Below are positions 11,911 through 21,537 of a stretch of DNA of 64,000 nt, one piece after another; position 1 is the first letter of the stretch; each line of letters starts with the position of its first letter. The DNA comes from Owenia fusiformis. Taxonomy: Eukaryota; Annelida; Polychaeta; Sabellida; Oweniidae. The notes below the pieces were generated by a model that did not search any database, was not told the origin of the DNA, and saw nothing but the letters and a program-made list of their open reading frames with translations. The stretch is taken from positions 35,408,609 to 35,472,608 of the forward strand of contig CAIIXF020000002.1 in the NCBI GenBank assembly GCA_903813345.2, written 5' to 3'. A program made the position numbers and the translations under genes.

Positions 11911-12012
11911 TAACAGCACTCTGATATATCAACATACTAACAGCACTCTGATATATCAACATACTAACAGCACTCTGATATATCAACATACTAATAGCAC
12001 TCTGATATATCC
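11911..12012. repeat. 27-bp tandem array, third segment
   Basis: Last ~3.8 units of the 27-bp satellite, ending 110 bp from the donor of exon B. Confidence 0.95.
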
Positions 12013-12122
12013 TCTTTACCTAAATGATACTACACTGTGGATCTCACAATGACTAACAAAGATTGACAATCACTTTTGAATCAGCATTTTGAACGTACTC
12101 AATACAATGTAATTACACATAC

Positions 12123-12350
12123 CAGTCTTTTTGTCTACTAGGCCTGATTCATCCATTGTGTTGTCAGTGCTATCAAATACATCTTCTTGCATCCAACTGG
12201 TCCCTGCAGCATCTTCATCCCAAATATCTTCCTCATCTTCATCTTGGTCCAACATGACAGGTTCCTGTTTAATATCTATGTTCCTCAACAATTTGACAGG
12301 TGGTTCATCTATGGAATCCGTACCCTTCCTTTTTGGCCCTCTAATCTCAT
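12123..12350 (-). CDS. Crypton-derived DUF3504-type protein, exon B (acidic linker, NLS/SUMO-like motifs)
   Basis: Second exon, 228 bp, phase 1 to phase 1. The acceptor is TTATTTTTAG at 12351 and the donor ACTG|GTATGTG lies at 12123/12122. The peptide opens DEIRGPKRKG, a short basic cluster that could be a nuclear localisation signal. It continues LLRNIDIKQEP, in which IKQE fits the SUMO-acceptor consensus (hydrophobic-K-x-E). It then runs into an acidic stretch (DQDEDEEDIWDEDAAG). Such acidic, SUMO-motif-bearing linkers are common in nuclear chromatin proteins. The junction with exon A keeps the frame open, which supports a real exon. Function of the linker is inferred only. Confidence 0.65.
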
Positions 12351-12723
12351 CTAAAAATAATCACATTATCAACAAAATGTATGAAATCATCAGATATGAG
12401 CAAATGAATTTTGAGGCATCTTGCTTAAATTGGTATGAAATGATTTATTAGTACTAAGTACAATCTCTTCTCATCTTTCAGATCATCTGCAAACTTGGTT
12501 TATAATATTTTCACAAAAGCATGCCTTTTAGAAAGCTGGTTGCAGTTACATAGCAATACATCAATGGGGTTGCCATGTAGATCTTTTAAAAAAAACTTGA
12601 AATCAAATGTGCATCTATGGCTCTCTCATTATGGGTGATTGAGAAATAAAAGTGGTGGGAAATGTCATTTTGAAACATGCAAGAATAATCATTACAAAAG
12701 GTCAATCTAGATTTAGTTATTAC

Positions 12724-13264
12724 CTCCAGTATTGTAATGCTCAGTTGTTTCAACTGCCAATCGTTCTTCATCAGGTTTATCGACATGTAAGGGATGCTGC
12801 ACAGGCAAATCAACATGTGGTGTGTCATGGTGAGATTGTTCTAACTGTTCAAAGTCATCGTTTGAATTAGTTTGTAATGGGTCAATATGTGAAAGTCTAG
12901 TTGATGATGTCATGGCGTGGGAAACATCTGTCATTTTAACACCAACGTGTGACTGGTTTTTAGATGAGCTGGGTTCCAAAGTAAGGGTCTGGTTTTCCCC
13001 AATTTTGTCAATATCACTATCTTTCTGTTCTGGTTGTATACATGGTTCATGAACACATGTGCAGCACGAACATGGATGTGGATCGAGACATCTTGGCTTC
13101 ATGACAGTCTGATGTATTTTGACAACAATATCTTGTTCTTCTCTACCCTGCGAAACACAGATAATTCCATCAACTTCCAAACATTTGGAGAATGGAAGAG
13201 TCTGTGTGCAAAGTTTTAATACTGCATCCTGAAGAATCTTCGATAATGGATTGCTTGTCCCCAT
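12724..13264 (-). CDS. Crypton-derived DUF3504-type protein, exon A (start codon exon)
   Basis: First coding exon of a minus-strand gene. I chose the ATG at 13264 because an in-frame TAG lies three codons upstream and the context is good (A at -3, G at +4). It encodes about 180 residues: a hydrophilic N-terminus, a Cys-rich patch (CSCCTCVHEPC) and a Ser/Asp/His-rich low-complexity tail. I recognise no catalytic domain in this exon. It ends in a consensus donor (GGAG|GTAATA) at 12724, phase 1. That phase joins without a frame break to the next exon at 12350. Family assignment rests on the two downstream exons, which carry the Crypton-type recombinase-like region. Human relatives of this class (KIAA1958, QRICH1, ZMYM2/3/4, KCTD1) are domesticated Crypton recombinases acting in the nucleus; a nuclear role here is inferred. 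Whether this is a conserved host gene or a lineage-specific Crypton copy is open. Confidence 0.65.
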
Positions 13265-14030
13265 GATTGTCTAGTTAAACAATTATAGATGGAGTTATCC
13301 AATATTAAAGTCAGTATTTGTCGGCAGTACAATAACTTATCCAACTGTTGAATGAGTTATCAAACTTCACACTGTCAAACTATCGTGAGTATTCAATTGT
13401 ATGATCACATCAATCTGTCATAATATGATTGAATTTGAATGCTTGCTTGCTTGGTGAACACCCCTGATACATGACAAATCCATTTACACAATGGTCATGT
13501 GGTTATATGTTCCCAACTAGTGCTTATCATCAGTGGCATGACTTAATACTATACACATCCATGCCTTTATCTAAACATTCTTTGCAGAATCCTGAAAATA
13601 TATGTGATATCATAATGAAGGTTTTTAATGAATCTTTTTAAAGGAGCAATTAAGACAAAGGATAAGTCGAAAGTAATAAATACTGCAGACAAAATAGATG
13701 CATGATGCTTACATCACACATGATCGACTGTTGAAACTGAATATTAGAGGTGGATCTGGAAATTGACACGATCAGATTTGTTGAAAATCAAGTGCTGTAT
13801 TTTCTTGCTGCATTTTCTTGTTTATACATGTTCTAAGGCCTGTGGAGGGGGGGGTAATTACTATTTAATGTATAATGGGTACAATGATTATATGTGTCCT
13901 TCATCTTAGATCATTTTCAATGCATCCCCTTGTCAGGATTAATAGTGACTAACCATTTCAGCACACCATTGGAAAGCCATTTTTGTCATATTAAATGTAT
14001 TTTTCCCCAGATTGACATTTAGCAACTGAG
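13265..14030. other. putative promoter-side intergenic region of the minus-strand gene
   Basis: AT-rich DNA upstream of the ATG at 13264. I see no CpG cluster, TATA box in a convincing position or further exon. An untranslated first exon cannot be excluded. Confidence 0.3.
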
Positions 14031-14039
14031 AAATCAAAC

Positions 14040-14320
14040 ATAACACAGACTTGCCAGCCTAAAATGAAAAATTTGCGGGAGATTGTGAAAACTGCAGTTT
14101 TTACAGTAGATTTTGAAAAGAACAGGAGTTTTTACGGTAGATTTGAAATAAAACAGTAGTTTTTACGGAAAATTTTATGGATTATCTCCAGTTTTTTTTC
14201 TTAAAAAGCAGTAAATTTTTTAAAATATGGTAATTTAAAAAAAAATGTAGTTTTAGCAGGAGTTTTTTTTAAAAAAAACAGGAGTTTTAGCAGGAGATTT
14301 TTGAAAAAAACATTACAAAT
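14040..14320. repeat. degenerate short repeats of an ACAGGAGTTTTTA-type motif
   Basis: Six or more imperfect copies of (a)acaggagtttttacggtaga or agcaggagtttt, 30-45 bp apart, in a T/A-rich context. No coding signal. Confidence 0.55.
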
Positions 14321-14647
14321 GATTTATACATTCTCTAGAGTCTATGGTTTTTGATGATCAGTTATAACAATCAACCGGTGGTATCAGGGTCTTGGCTAGG
14401 CAACTTTTTGACCTGGAGACCTCGCCTACGACGAGTTGTTGTTGATTGTTGTTATTCTAGTAGTTTGCTGCATTTAAAACCACAGGACCATAAAGATTTA
14501 AATCTCACCCTCCCCCCAGTCACTGTATAGCTAATATTTGTTCTACCTAATACATAGTGAGTGGGAGGTGAATGAACTTTACTAAGTTTACACAAAGCTA
14601 TCTCCTGAGAGATAAGATGGCTATGTGCAAATATAGTAAACGTAAAG

Positions 14648-16380
14648 GCTAGAGTACCGACAAGACTCTGATGTGGTGGCACGCTAGAGGACCGACAAAT
14701 AAATTGTCGGTACGGGAGATATGCTGTGTTTACACGCTAGAGGACCGACAAATATTGATTTTCGAATTTTCTGGCGCATGCGCAATGCGCGGGGGGATAT
14801 TTCAGATATCATACATATATTTTGGGAACAAGTGCAAAACCCGGGGAGGGCATTAGCCCCGGTTACCCGGGGATTACCAAACCCAGTCAAAAAATGGTAG
14901 CCCGGGAACAGGGAATGGTAGTAAACGTTGAAAACCCAATAAAAAAATGAACAAGTAAGACGTTAGAGAGCTATTAATGCAGAGTAAACGGCTATATATG
15001 ACAGGATATTTCTCCTGAGCCGATCAGGCGTAGAAAGGGGCGTTTGCTACCAATTAGATAGAAGAAAATAGCTAGAATGTTTTTTATTTGAAGCTTATGG
15101 TGTGAGGTTCCATATCCATCCGCCAAAAGGTATGACCCCTATATAGTCCATTTAAAAACCTGTGGTATCGTTCTAAATAACCCATTGTTGGCTTCTAGGG
15201 TACCTAGTATGCCACTATTTGGTATCAAAATAAAGAGGAGTTCAACTTTCATTTGAATTACGAAAATAGCGATGTAGGTCAAAATAGTTCCGAACGTGAG
15301 CATGTTTACTACGCGTTTGCCCGTCATATCAGAATTGAGGAAGTGGTAGCAAACGCGAGTTACAATAAACGTAAGCTGATATCTCAAAAAGTAACCTGAC
15401 TCCCTATAATTTGATGTAGGTCAATCGAACCCCTATATGGACAGGTGCATTTTGATATATAACACTAGAGGAGATAGGGGCATTCTCGGCCACGGGGCAT
15501 TCCCGGACAAACCCTTGGTATCAGGTGAAAATCTGGGACAAAGTTAGAATTTTTACAATATATAGCACCACATTTATAATATGATGTGTCTAATACAAAG
15601 TTTTTATAAAGAAACTATATAAAACAAAGAATTATTGAAGATCGTCCGACAATGCCCCGTGTCTGAGATTACCCCTATGTCCTCTATGGGGTTAAGCATT
15701 TCATAGTTGGTCACGAACGCCATATGTGCAAAGTATTGTTATGAATTTTCGAATTTGGTGTTGGATAACGTTACTCATACCTTATAGCACAATTTTTGAT
15801 GGAAGTTGCATTTGGCTCCCTTAGTTAATGGCCAAGATTCCATCTCGCATGAGAGAGCTACCAAACGCAAAGTAAACAGTGATATATTAAAGAGATATTT
15901 CTCCTGTGCCATGGCGTAGTAAGGGTAGTAAAGGTAGAGAGCGACGGGGGCGAAAGCATCCCCTCCCCTAACTGTATATATCGACCCATTAGATAGAACA
16001 AGAAAAGAGCTTTAAAATGTTTTTAAATTGAAGCTTGTAGGACAATTTTGATGGAAGTTGAATCAATTTTTGTCGAAATAAATTATGGCTCACTACAAGT
16101 TAATGCCTGTACGATTCCATACTTCAAAAGAAGCACTATGCCCCCCCCCCCCCTTCAAAAGAAAATGACCGAGTGTGTTCGAGTCGTGCTCGCTAACCAA
16201 TAGGCTACCAGTGTTGAGGTTATTTTAAAAAGTAAAAGAAGTGGATTTATTTATGAAATTGTCGGCTCTCTAGCAAAAACACGTAGCAGCCACTTGCGTA
16301 CCGACAATTGTCGGTTCTCTATCTGGCACTACTAGGTGACGATAGAGTGCCGACAATTGTCGGTACCCCAGCAAATACCG
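14648..16380. mobile_element. fold-back-like element with CCGACAAT terminal repeats
   Basis: The left end holds three copies of ctagag(g/t)accgacaa (14650, 14690, 14740). The right end holds inverted copies, including two perfect ccgacaattgtcgg palindromes (about 16300 and 16352). Between them are two diverged ~850-bp direct repeats (landmarks gatatttctcctg...c and gaagctt(a/g)tgg at about 15000/15100 and 15890/16030). Also inside is a GCGCATGCGCAATGCGCGG block at 14773. No ORF. Boundaries are approximate. Confidence 0.5.
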
Positions 16381-16411
16381 CTGGACAGTCTCCAGTTGTC
16401 GGTCCTGGAGC

Positions 16412-16992
16412 CACTCCGTATAGTAAACTCAGTTTGGAGCCCACAGTATAAGAAAGACATTGAAGCCATTGAAAACATACAGAGGAGAGCAACTAGACTA
16501 TTACCAAACCTCAGGCAATTAACATACCCCGAAAGACTAGCAACACTTGACATGACAACACTGGCATTTAGGAGGTTACGAGGAGATATGATTGAGCTGT
16601 ACAAGATCCTGAACAATTTCTATGACATCAGCCCCAAGACTATCTTTCCTCAATTGAACCATATAACAAGGCAGCCAACAAGAGGACACACAATGTACCT
16701 GAAACGACAACACTGTAGACTAAACACAAGACAGCATTTCTTTTCCAACAGAGTCATATCACCCTGGAACAAACTGCCTGAATATGTTATTCAAGCAAGA
16801 AGTGTTGACCAGTTCAAGAACAAGTTGGATGACCATTGGTACAACCACCCACTGAAATTAGACTGGGAGCACAAGCCTTAAGGGTACATATGCCAAATAT
16901 GACTTGATGTGTATAACAAATACACACACCTATACAGGCAAAAGGCTACACCAGCCTACAAGCCGGTGCTTATCTTATCTTATCTTATCTTA
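16412..16992 (+). pseudogene. 5'-truncated non-LTR retrotransposon 3' end (RT C-terminal region)
   Basis: The frame from about 16412 to 16881 reads VNSVWSPQYKKDIEAIENIQ, RRATRLLP, LRGDMIELYKIL, NRVISPWNKLP and QFKNKLDDHWYN. This is the C-terminal region typical of Jockey/CR1-type LINE reverse transcriptases. The polymerase core (palm motifs, FADD) is absent because of 5' truncation. The 3' end runs to a CTTAT repeat (cttatcttatcttatctta, 16972-16992), the usual simple-repeat tail of such elements. It inserted beside or into the fold-back element on its left. Confidence 0.75.
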
Positions 16993-17009
16993 AAATGAAC
17001 TCTTGTTCC

Positions 17010-18590
17010 CATGTCTGTTTTAAAATGTTACTGTACTTTTGGAGCTGGCCAAATGCAAATGGCTCTGAACATGTAACGAATTTGAGATGTGGAAATTGTT
17101 CTTCAGCCCGGTTTGAATTATTTTACTACTTTAATTGTTCATTTAGAGGTCGTAAAATACAGAGATCGAGAGAGAAACAACAAAAAAATAAAATTATTGG
17201 ATAATAAATTTACCTACCTTCTAATTTGAAGAGTTTTTGAAGAGTTCATTTCAAAAGGTTTTCCTTGCAATTTTAAAACGAAAATACTTATTTTTCGAGA
17301 TTTCCAATTAAGACTCAGTTTTGATTCAATATTTTATTAATTTCATCATATCAAAAAATCTTTTTATGGGTCTTTTGATCATGTTCAATTTGTCAAAGAA
17401 GATGATCGGTCCCCTGAAATGCGCAGTGAGCGACTGCGCACACGTGAACTTGCGCCATATTGTGAAGTTTCTGCCTTTTTGAAAAATAATCCTGACTTAA
17501 ATTTACAATATCTCATACAGTTCAAACAAAGTTCCCGAAACATTTGCCTTATCGGATTTTATGGACAAGTAAGTATGAAATTCACTGGTTGAGTTAAAAC
17601 TAGAAGGTTAGATTCACGTAATAATGTGACTTCAACTAACCATATGTTTTCAAAATCACTAATTTTTATGATTTCTATTAAATTCACAGTTGTCTATGTC
17701 TATGTCAATAATCTGCAAAAGGCTAATAAGCCCATATAAAGCAGATATATAATTTAACAGTGATAGAATTTGAATAGAATATAACTTAAAACCTTAAGGT
17801 ACAGCTGGAAAGTAACATTTTGGTAAAAAATTGCCATACCTGCACTAGACTGTATCCTTCGTCTGAATAAATATTCAGACTGTAAGTCACCTATTGTAAA
17901 ATGTGGTGTTGAATAAATGTTACAAATAAGTTTGTTAAATGATAAAATGATTACCTTATAAAGTACTTACAATATTATTTTTTCGTATATTGTCCTCTTA
18001 CTGAAGATATTCATAAAATGTACAGACGCTTCTTGTAGCGAAGCCATTGATTAGGTCAAGCCATTTTGGCAATGCCAATTCTCACGATAAACGAGATTTA
18101 GCCAGTGACGTCAGTCTATTTGTAAACAATTAACACGTGGAGCGGACGGAAGCGTGTTGATAAATTCCATTTGTGCGGGAATTTATTAGATCTAGTCATT
18201 TATTATCATTATCCCGATTAATTTTCTTCATTTATAGTAAATAGAGCGGAAATATTCATGAAGAAGGCCAAGGTAATCAAGTGGTCATGTGTTGTCAAAG
18301 TTAAAAAATTTGCATATCTCGTTTGGATCTCGTGAACTCAAACGTCCTTGACATTGATTTCGCGATGTACTTATAAACACATCCTGAACTTTTGGTGAGT
18401 CTGAACATTTCATTATTTTATATCAACTTGTACCCGCCTTATACAAATATTTTTGCTTCTAGTTTAAGATGAACATCTCTTCAACATATTCACCAATTTT
18501 CAAGGTGAACATTCTTGTAATAAACGAGAAATTTATGTGCAAAAAATATCACCGCGATTTCCATAGGAAATATATCAATCATAACAGACC
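17010..18590. other. intergenic sequence, with candidate regulatory motifs
   Basis: No gene seen. A copy of a dispersed tail (ggctaataagcccatat..., 17694-17795) recurs at 30110-30215. A segment at 17796-17840 recurs inverted at 27920-27965. Two motif clusters may be promoter-like: 17419-17465 has two TGCGCA boxes, CACGTG and GCGCCATATTG; 18090-18140 has the full palindrome TGACGTCA (CRE-type) and CACGTG. They could serve an untranslated first exon of ABCE1, which is inference only. Confidence 0.3.
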
Positions 18591-18611
18591 GAATATTATA
18601 TTCGGTCTGTT
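18583..18611. repeat. 29-bp palindrome AACAGACCGAAT...ATTCGGTCTGTT
   Basis: Near-perfect inverted repeat with arms AACAGACCGAATA and a 2-3 base centre. Confidence 0.8.
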
Positions 18612-18639
18612 GGATACATACTAATACCTGCACATTAAC

Positions 18640-18905
18640 AGATAATCAGATAATACCAGGACAAGAGGAAACACAGAAAAACTAGATCACAGATATAGCA
18701 GACTTGATGTGAGAAAAATGTCCTTGGCAACAGAATTGTGAATACCTGGAACAGTCTACCCCAGTCTGCCATTGATGTGGAAAGTATCAACCAGTTCAAG
18801 AATGAAATAGACAGACATCTAGCAAGCCAGATGTACCACTACCATAGCTGATTCTCTAAACCCATGTCCAGTGAGCATTATAACAACTCCCCCCCCCCCA
18901 CCAAT
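18640..18905 (+). pseudogene. LINE 3'-end fragment
   Basis: Interrupted frames read NRIVNTWNSLPQSAIDVESINQFKNEIDRHLAS, which breaks into the same WN.LP / FK..D signature seen at the LINE C-terminus at 16.7 kb. Several frame breaks; a decayed fragment of a different LINE copy. It ends near a poly-C/A tract at 18890. Confidence 0.6.
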
Positions 18906-19234
18906 TAATTAGTAAGACACAACAACACAAAAAGATCTGGATCATATAGGAAACATCCTTCTTCCAGAACTATTGGTATAAATGGTATAAAAAAATGTTA
19001 TTTTCTGGTACAAAATAACTGATAAAGTATGAAGGCATGTATCAATTTCCTTGCTTTTTTCAGGAAAGTATCATTACACTATCTTCTTTTAGAATATCTG
19101 GAAACAGGTCAATGGTAGCTCCTGTGTTGTCTGGAAACTTTGAAAGAAAATTTGGAAAAATAGAAAGTGTGAAATATCAGAATTTCCTGGAGTTCCCATT
19201 GAACGCCTACCAGATATTTTAAAGGCCGCGCCTG

Positions 19235-19345
19235 GAGAGCCTTAAAATTTAAGGCTCTCTAGCCAAAATGCTAAAGAGCCTTAAATTTTAAGGTTCTTTA
19301 GCATTTGGGCTAAAGAGCCTTAAATTTTAAGGCTCTTTGCATTTT
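19235..19345. repeat. tandem hairpins of GAGCCTTAAATTTTAAGGCTC
   Basis: Three consecutive palindromes of the type gagccttaaattttaaggct c, spaced by gctaaa/tttagc inverted spacers. The whole block can fold as nested hairpins. A related block is at 27708-27800 beyond the Gypsy element. Confidence 0.8.
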
Positions 19346-20505
19346 GATAGCCAATTCTGCTAGAGAGCCTAAAGGAATTCCAGGCGACAGAAATGACGAA
19401 ATATTGCTTCTGGGACAAGATCAAACGACTTTGACATATTCTATACCCAACCTATTTTGTAATTTAACAAAAAGAAAATTTTTTTGATCGATAAAATCAC
19501 TGATTATTTAACCGGAAGTGACTTCTCTGAGGTCCGCGAAGATGAAGAAGATAACATATAAAGATTTCAGTCATTTCAACTAACTTTGCCGTCGATTTGA
19601 ATGGTTTTAAATGATCTTCTAATGCTTACTATGACTTCTATTAGTACTGTTTTGACTTCCCCACTTCATAAAAAAACATTATCACTTTTTGCTCGACTCA
19701 TAAATCTACTTCCGGTCTACCGAGAGAAATAAAAGAAACTTTTCAATCCCCAGTCTAAATTCGGCTTTTTAAGGTTCAAACATCGACTTTGAAAAGTAAA
19801 TAAATGTTTGTTTGTTTGATGTTCATGCATATATCGAAAATATATGTCTCTGGTTCACCAGAGAAGGTGTAAGACCAGGCAATCACGTATATAGCCAGAA
19901 AAATGTTATTTTTACCATTTTATCCACTATAAATCGCAACGTCCGTTTAGTAAAGATTTTGATGTATAGACATTTATTGATGGATTGGAGGCTAGGATAA
20001 AAATGTTTTTGTTGTGTTGCATAAGCCGCTATTTTCTCGACAGTTCACCTCTTGTACTGTAAATTTTCTTTGTGCTGTCTGATGTGCTTAAATTCTGAGG
20101 AAGATCTGAGACTAACATATTTTATGTTAGTCTCAGGGAAGATGCAAAAATATCTCGTCACGTGAAAAATTCTAAATTCAGCATTGAAATCTAATGGGCA
20201 ATAGATTTGGAAGTGTATTCTGTGATGTCCCTGCATTCACGATAAACTGCATCAAGATGTGCTGATCTAGAAGAAACAAGATCCTTTTTCATCCCCAGGT
20301 CTTCATCATACTTTTTGCCATCTTAAAATGGGATTCCCTGTATTCTCGTGACTATATAGCAAAGCCGATACAAGTGATTAATTTCATTAAACATTGATGA
20401 TTGAGCGATGGAGCAAGCCCAAGAATTCTAGAAAAAATTGTGTACATAATTTCCGGACATCAGAGAACCGGGCGGAGAACAAACTTCCGGCTTTTTATTC
20501 AAAAT

Positions 20506-20584
20506 AAAAAGTGCTCCATCGAGGAATCGAACCCACGCCGCAGAAGTGGAAAGCAAGCACTCTAACCACTATACCAGAGTGTTA
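20506..20584 (-). tRNA. tRNA-like sequence with intact A and B boxes (pseudogene or SINE head)
   Basis: On the minus strand there is an A box TGGTATAGTGG (20576-20566) and a B box GGTTCGATTCC (20533-20523). Both match the pol III consensus and the spacing is tRNA-like. A T5 terminator follows (A5 at 20506-20510). The cloverleaf does not close: the acceptor halves do not pair, the T stem is weak, and I cannot make a proper anticodon stem. It is therefore more likely a tRNA pseudogene or the head of a tRNA-derived SINE than a working tRNA. The Gypsy element begins about 30 bp upstream of its 5' side. Confidence 0.55.
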
Positions 20585-20614
20585 TTCCATGGTAGGGCTA
20601 ATGCAAATCTATAG

Positions 20615-21425
20615 TGTTACAGTATTATATTCAATTATATTCACATTAAGTTTAGTTTATCAATATGCATATACTGTAACTGATCTTCATTAGAGATCTT
20701 AGGTCAAGTCAAGGTCACAATGACATTATATCTTGTAAACATAACTGAACTGAATGACTCATTAACTCTTGGCCTTCTAGAAAGTACTGGAACTGTAATC
20801 ATTTAATCAAGATTGAATCATGTGACTTAAGATGTCCAATCAGTGTTATTTTCTAGAAATCGTAACTTCTTGAAACATCTGGACTATGCCTTTGCACTAT
20901 ATAATGAGAGAGCTGATTTGGGCTGTCAGCAGAATTTCAAAGTTTATCAAAAGGACATCTTCTTAGCGGAATATTATAGACACCTACTGTGGGAACATTT
21001 ATAACACTACAAATATACAACCTGAGGACTTTATATGGACATATATTATAACACACACTATATACGGATTATCATATACATTCGTGGATTATCATAAACA
21101 TTTGTGGATTATCATCAAACATTTGTGGATTATCATCAAACATTATTGGATACGAACATTATAGGATTACAACAAACATTATTGGATTATTACAAACATT
21201 GGAGAACTATTAACGATTATTGAAACATTTCGTGATCTGGAACATTCCCAAGGATCGTCAACGACATTTTTCGACATCAAGAATAAGCCGTATCGTTGAT
21301 TGGACATCACTTAAGTATTAAACCTCCTTTATATAATTGTTATATTATTTAGTTTTCAAAATATAAATATATTGTTATCATATTTTAATTGCTGTTTTTA
21401 CTTTCTGTTATTTTCGTACGTAACA
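20615..21425 (+). repeat. 5' LTR of the Gypsy element
   Basis: 811 bp, TG...CA ends with TGTTAC/GTAACA inverted termini. A TATATAA at 20898-20904 after gcctttgcac is a likely core promoter. About five 21-23 bp tandem units (ggattatcat(c)aaacatt-type) lie at 21064-21200. No difference from the 3' LTR noticed by eye. Confidence 0.95.
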
Positions 21426-21430
21426 GAAAT

Positions 21431-21448
21431 TGGGGGCTCGTCCGGGAT
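21431..21448 (+). promoter_or_regulatory. primer-binding site, tRNA-Pro type
   Basis: TGGGGGCTCGTCCGGGAT begins five bases after the 5' LTR. It is the 18-base complement of the tRNA-Pro 3' end, the primer site classically known from gammaretroviruses. The five-base gap to the LTR is slightly longer than the usual two. Confidence 0.9.
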
Positions 21449-21537
21449 ACAACTACAACAAGCTAAAATTCAAATATTTCAAAATTAGAAATCCAAAACT
21501 TGTACATTAAAATTGTGAAGACAGCAATTAATCGAAA

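Noticed and set aside
1551-12012. CRISPR-like array
   Set aside because: Direct head-to-tail repeats without unique spacers, in a spliced eukaryotic gene.
20506-20584. Functional tRNA gene
   Set aside because: A and B boxes fit but acceptor, T and anticodon stems do not pair.
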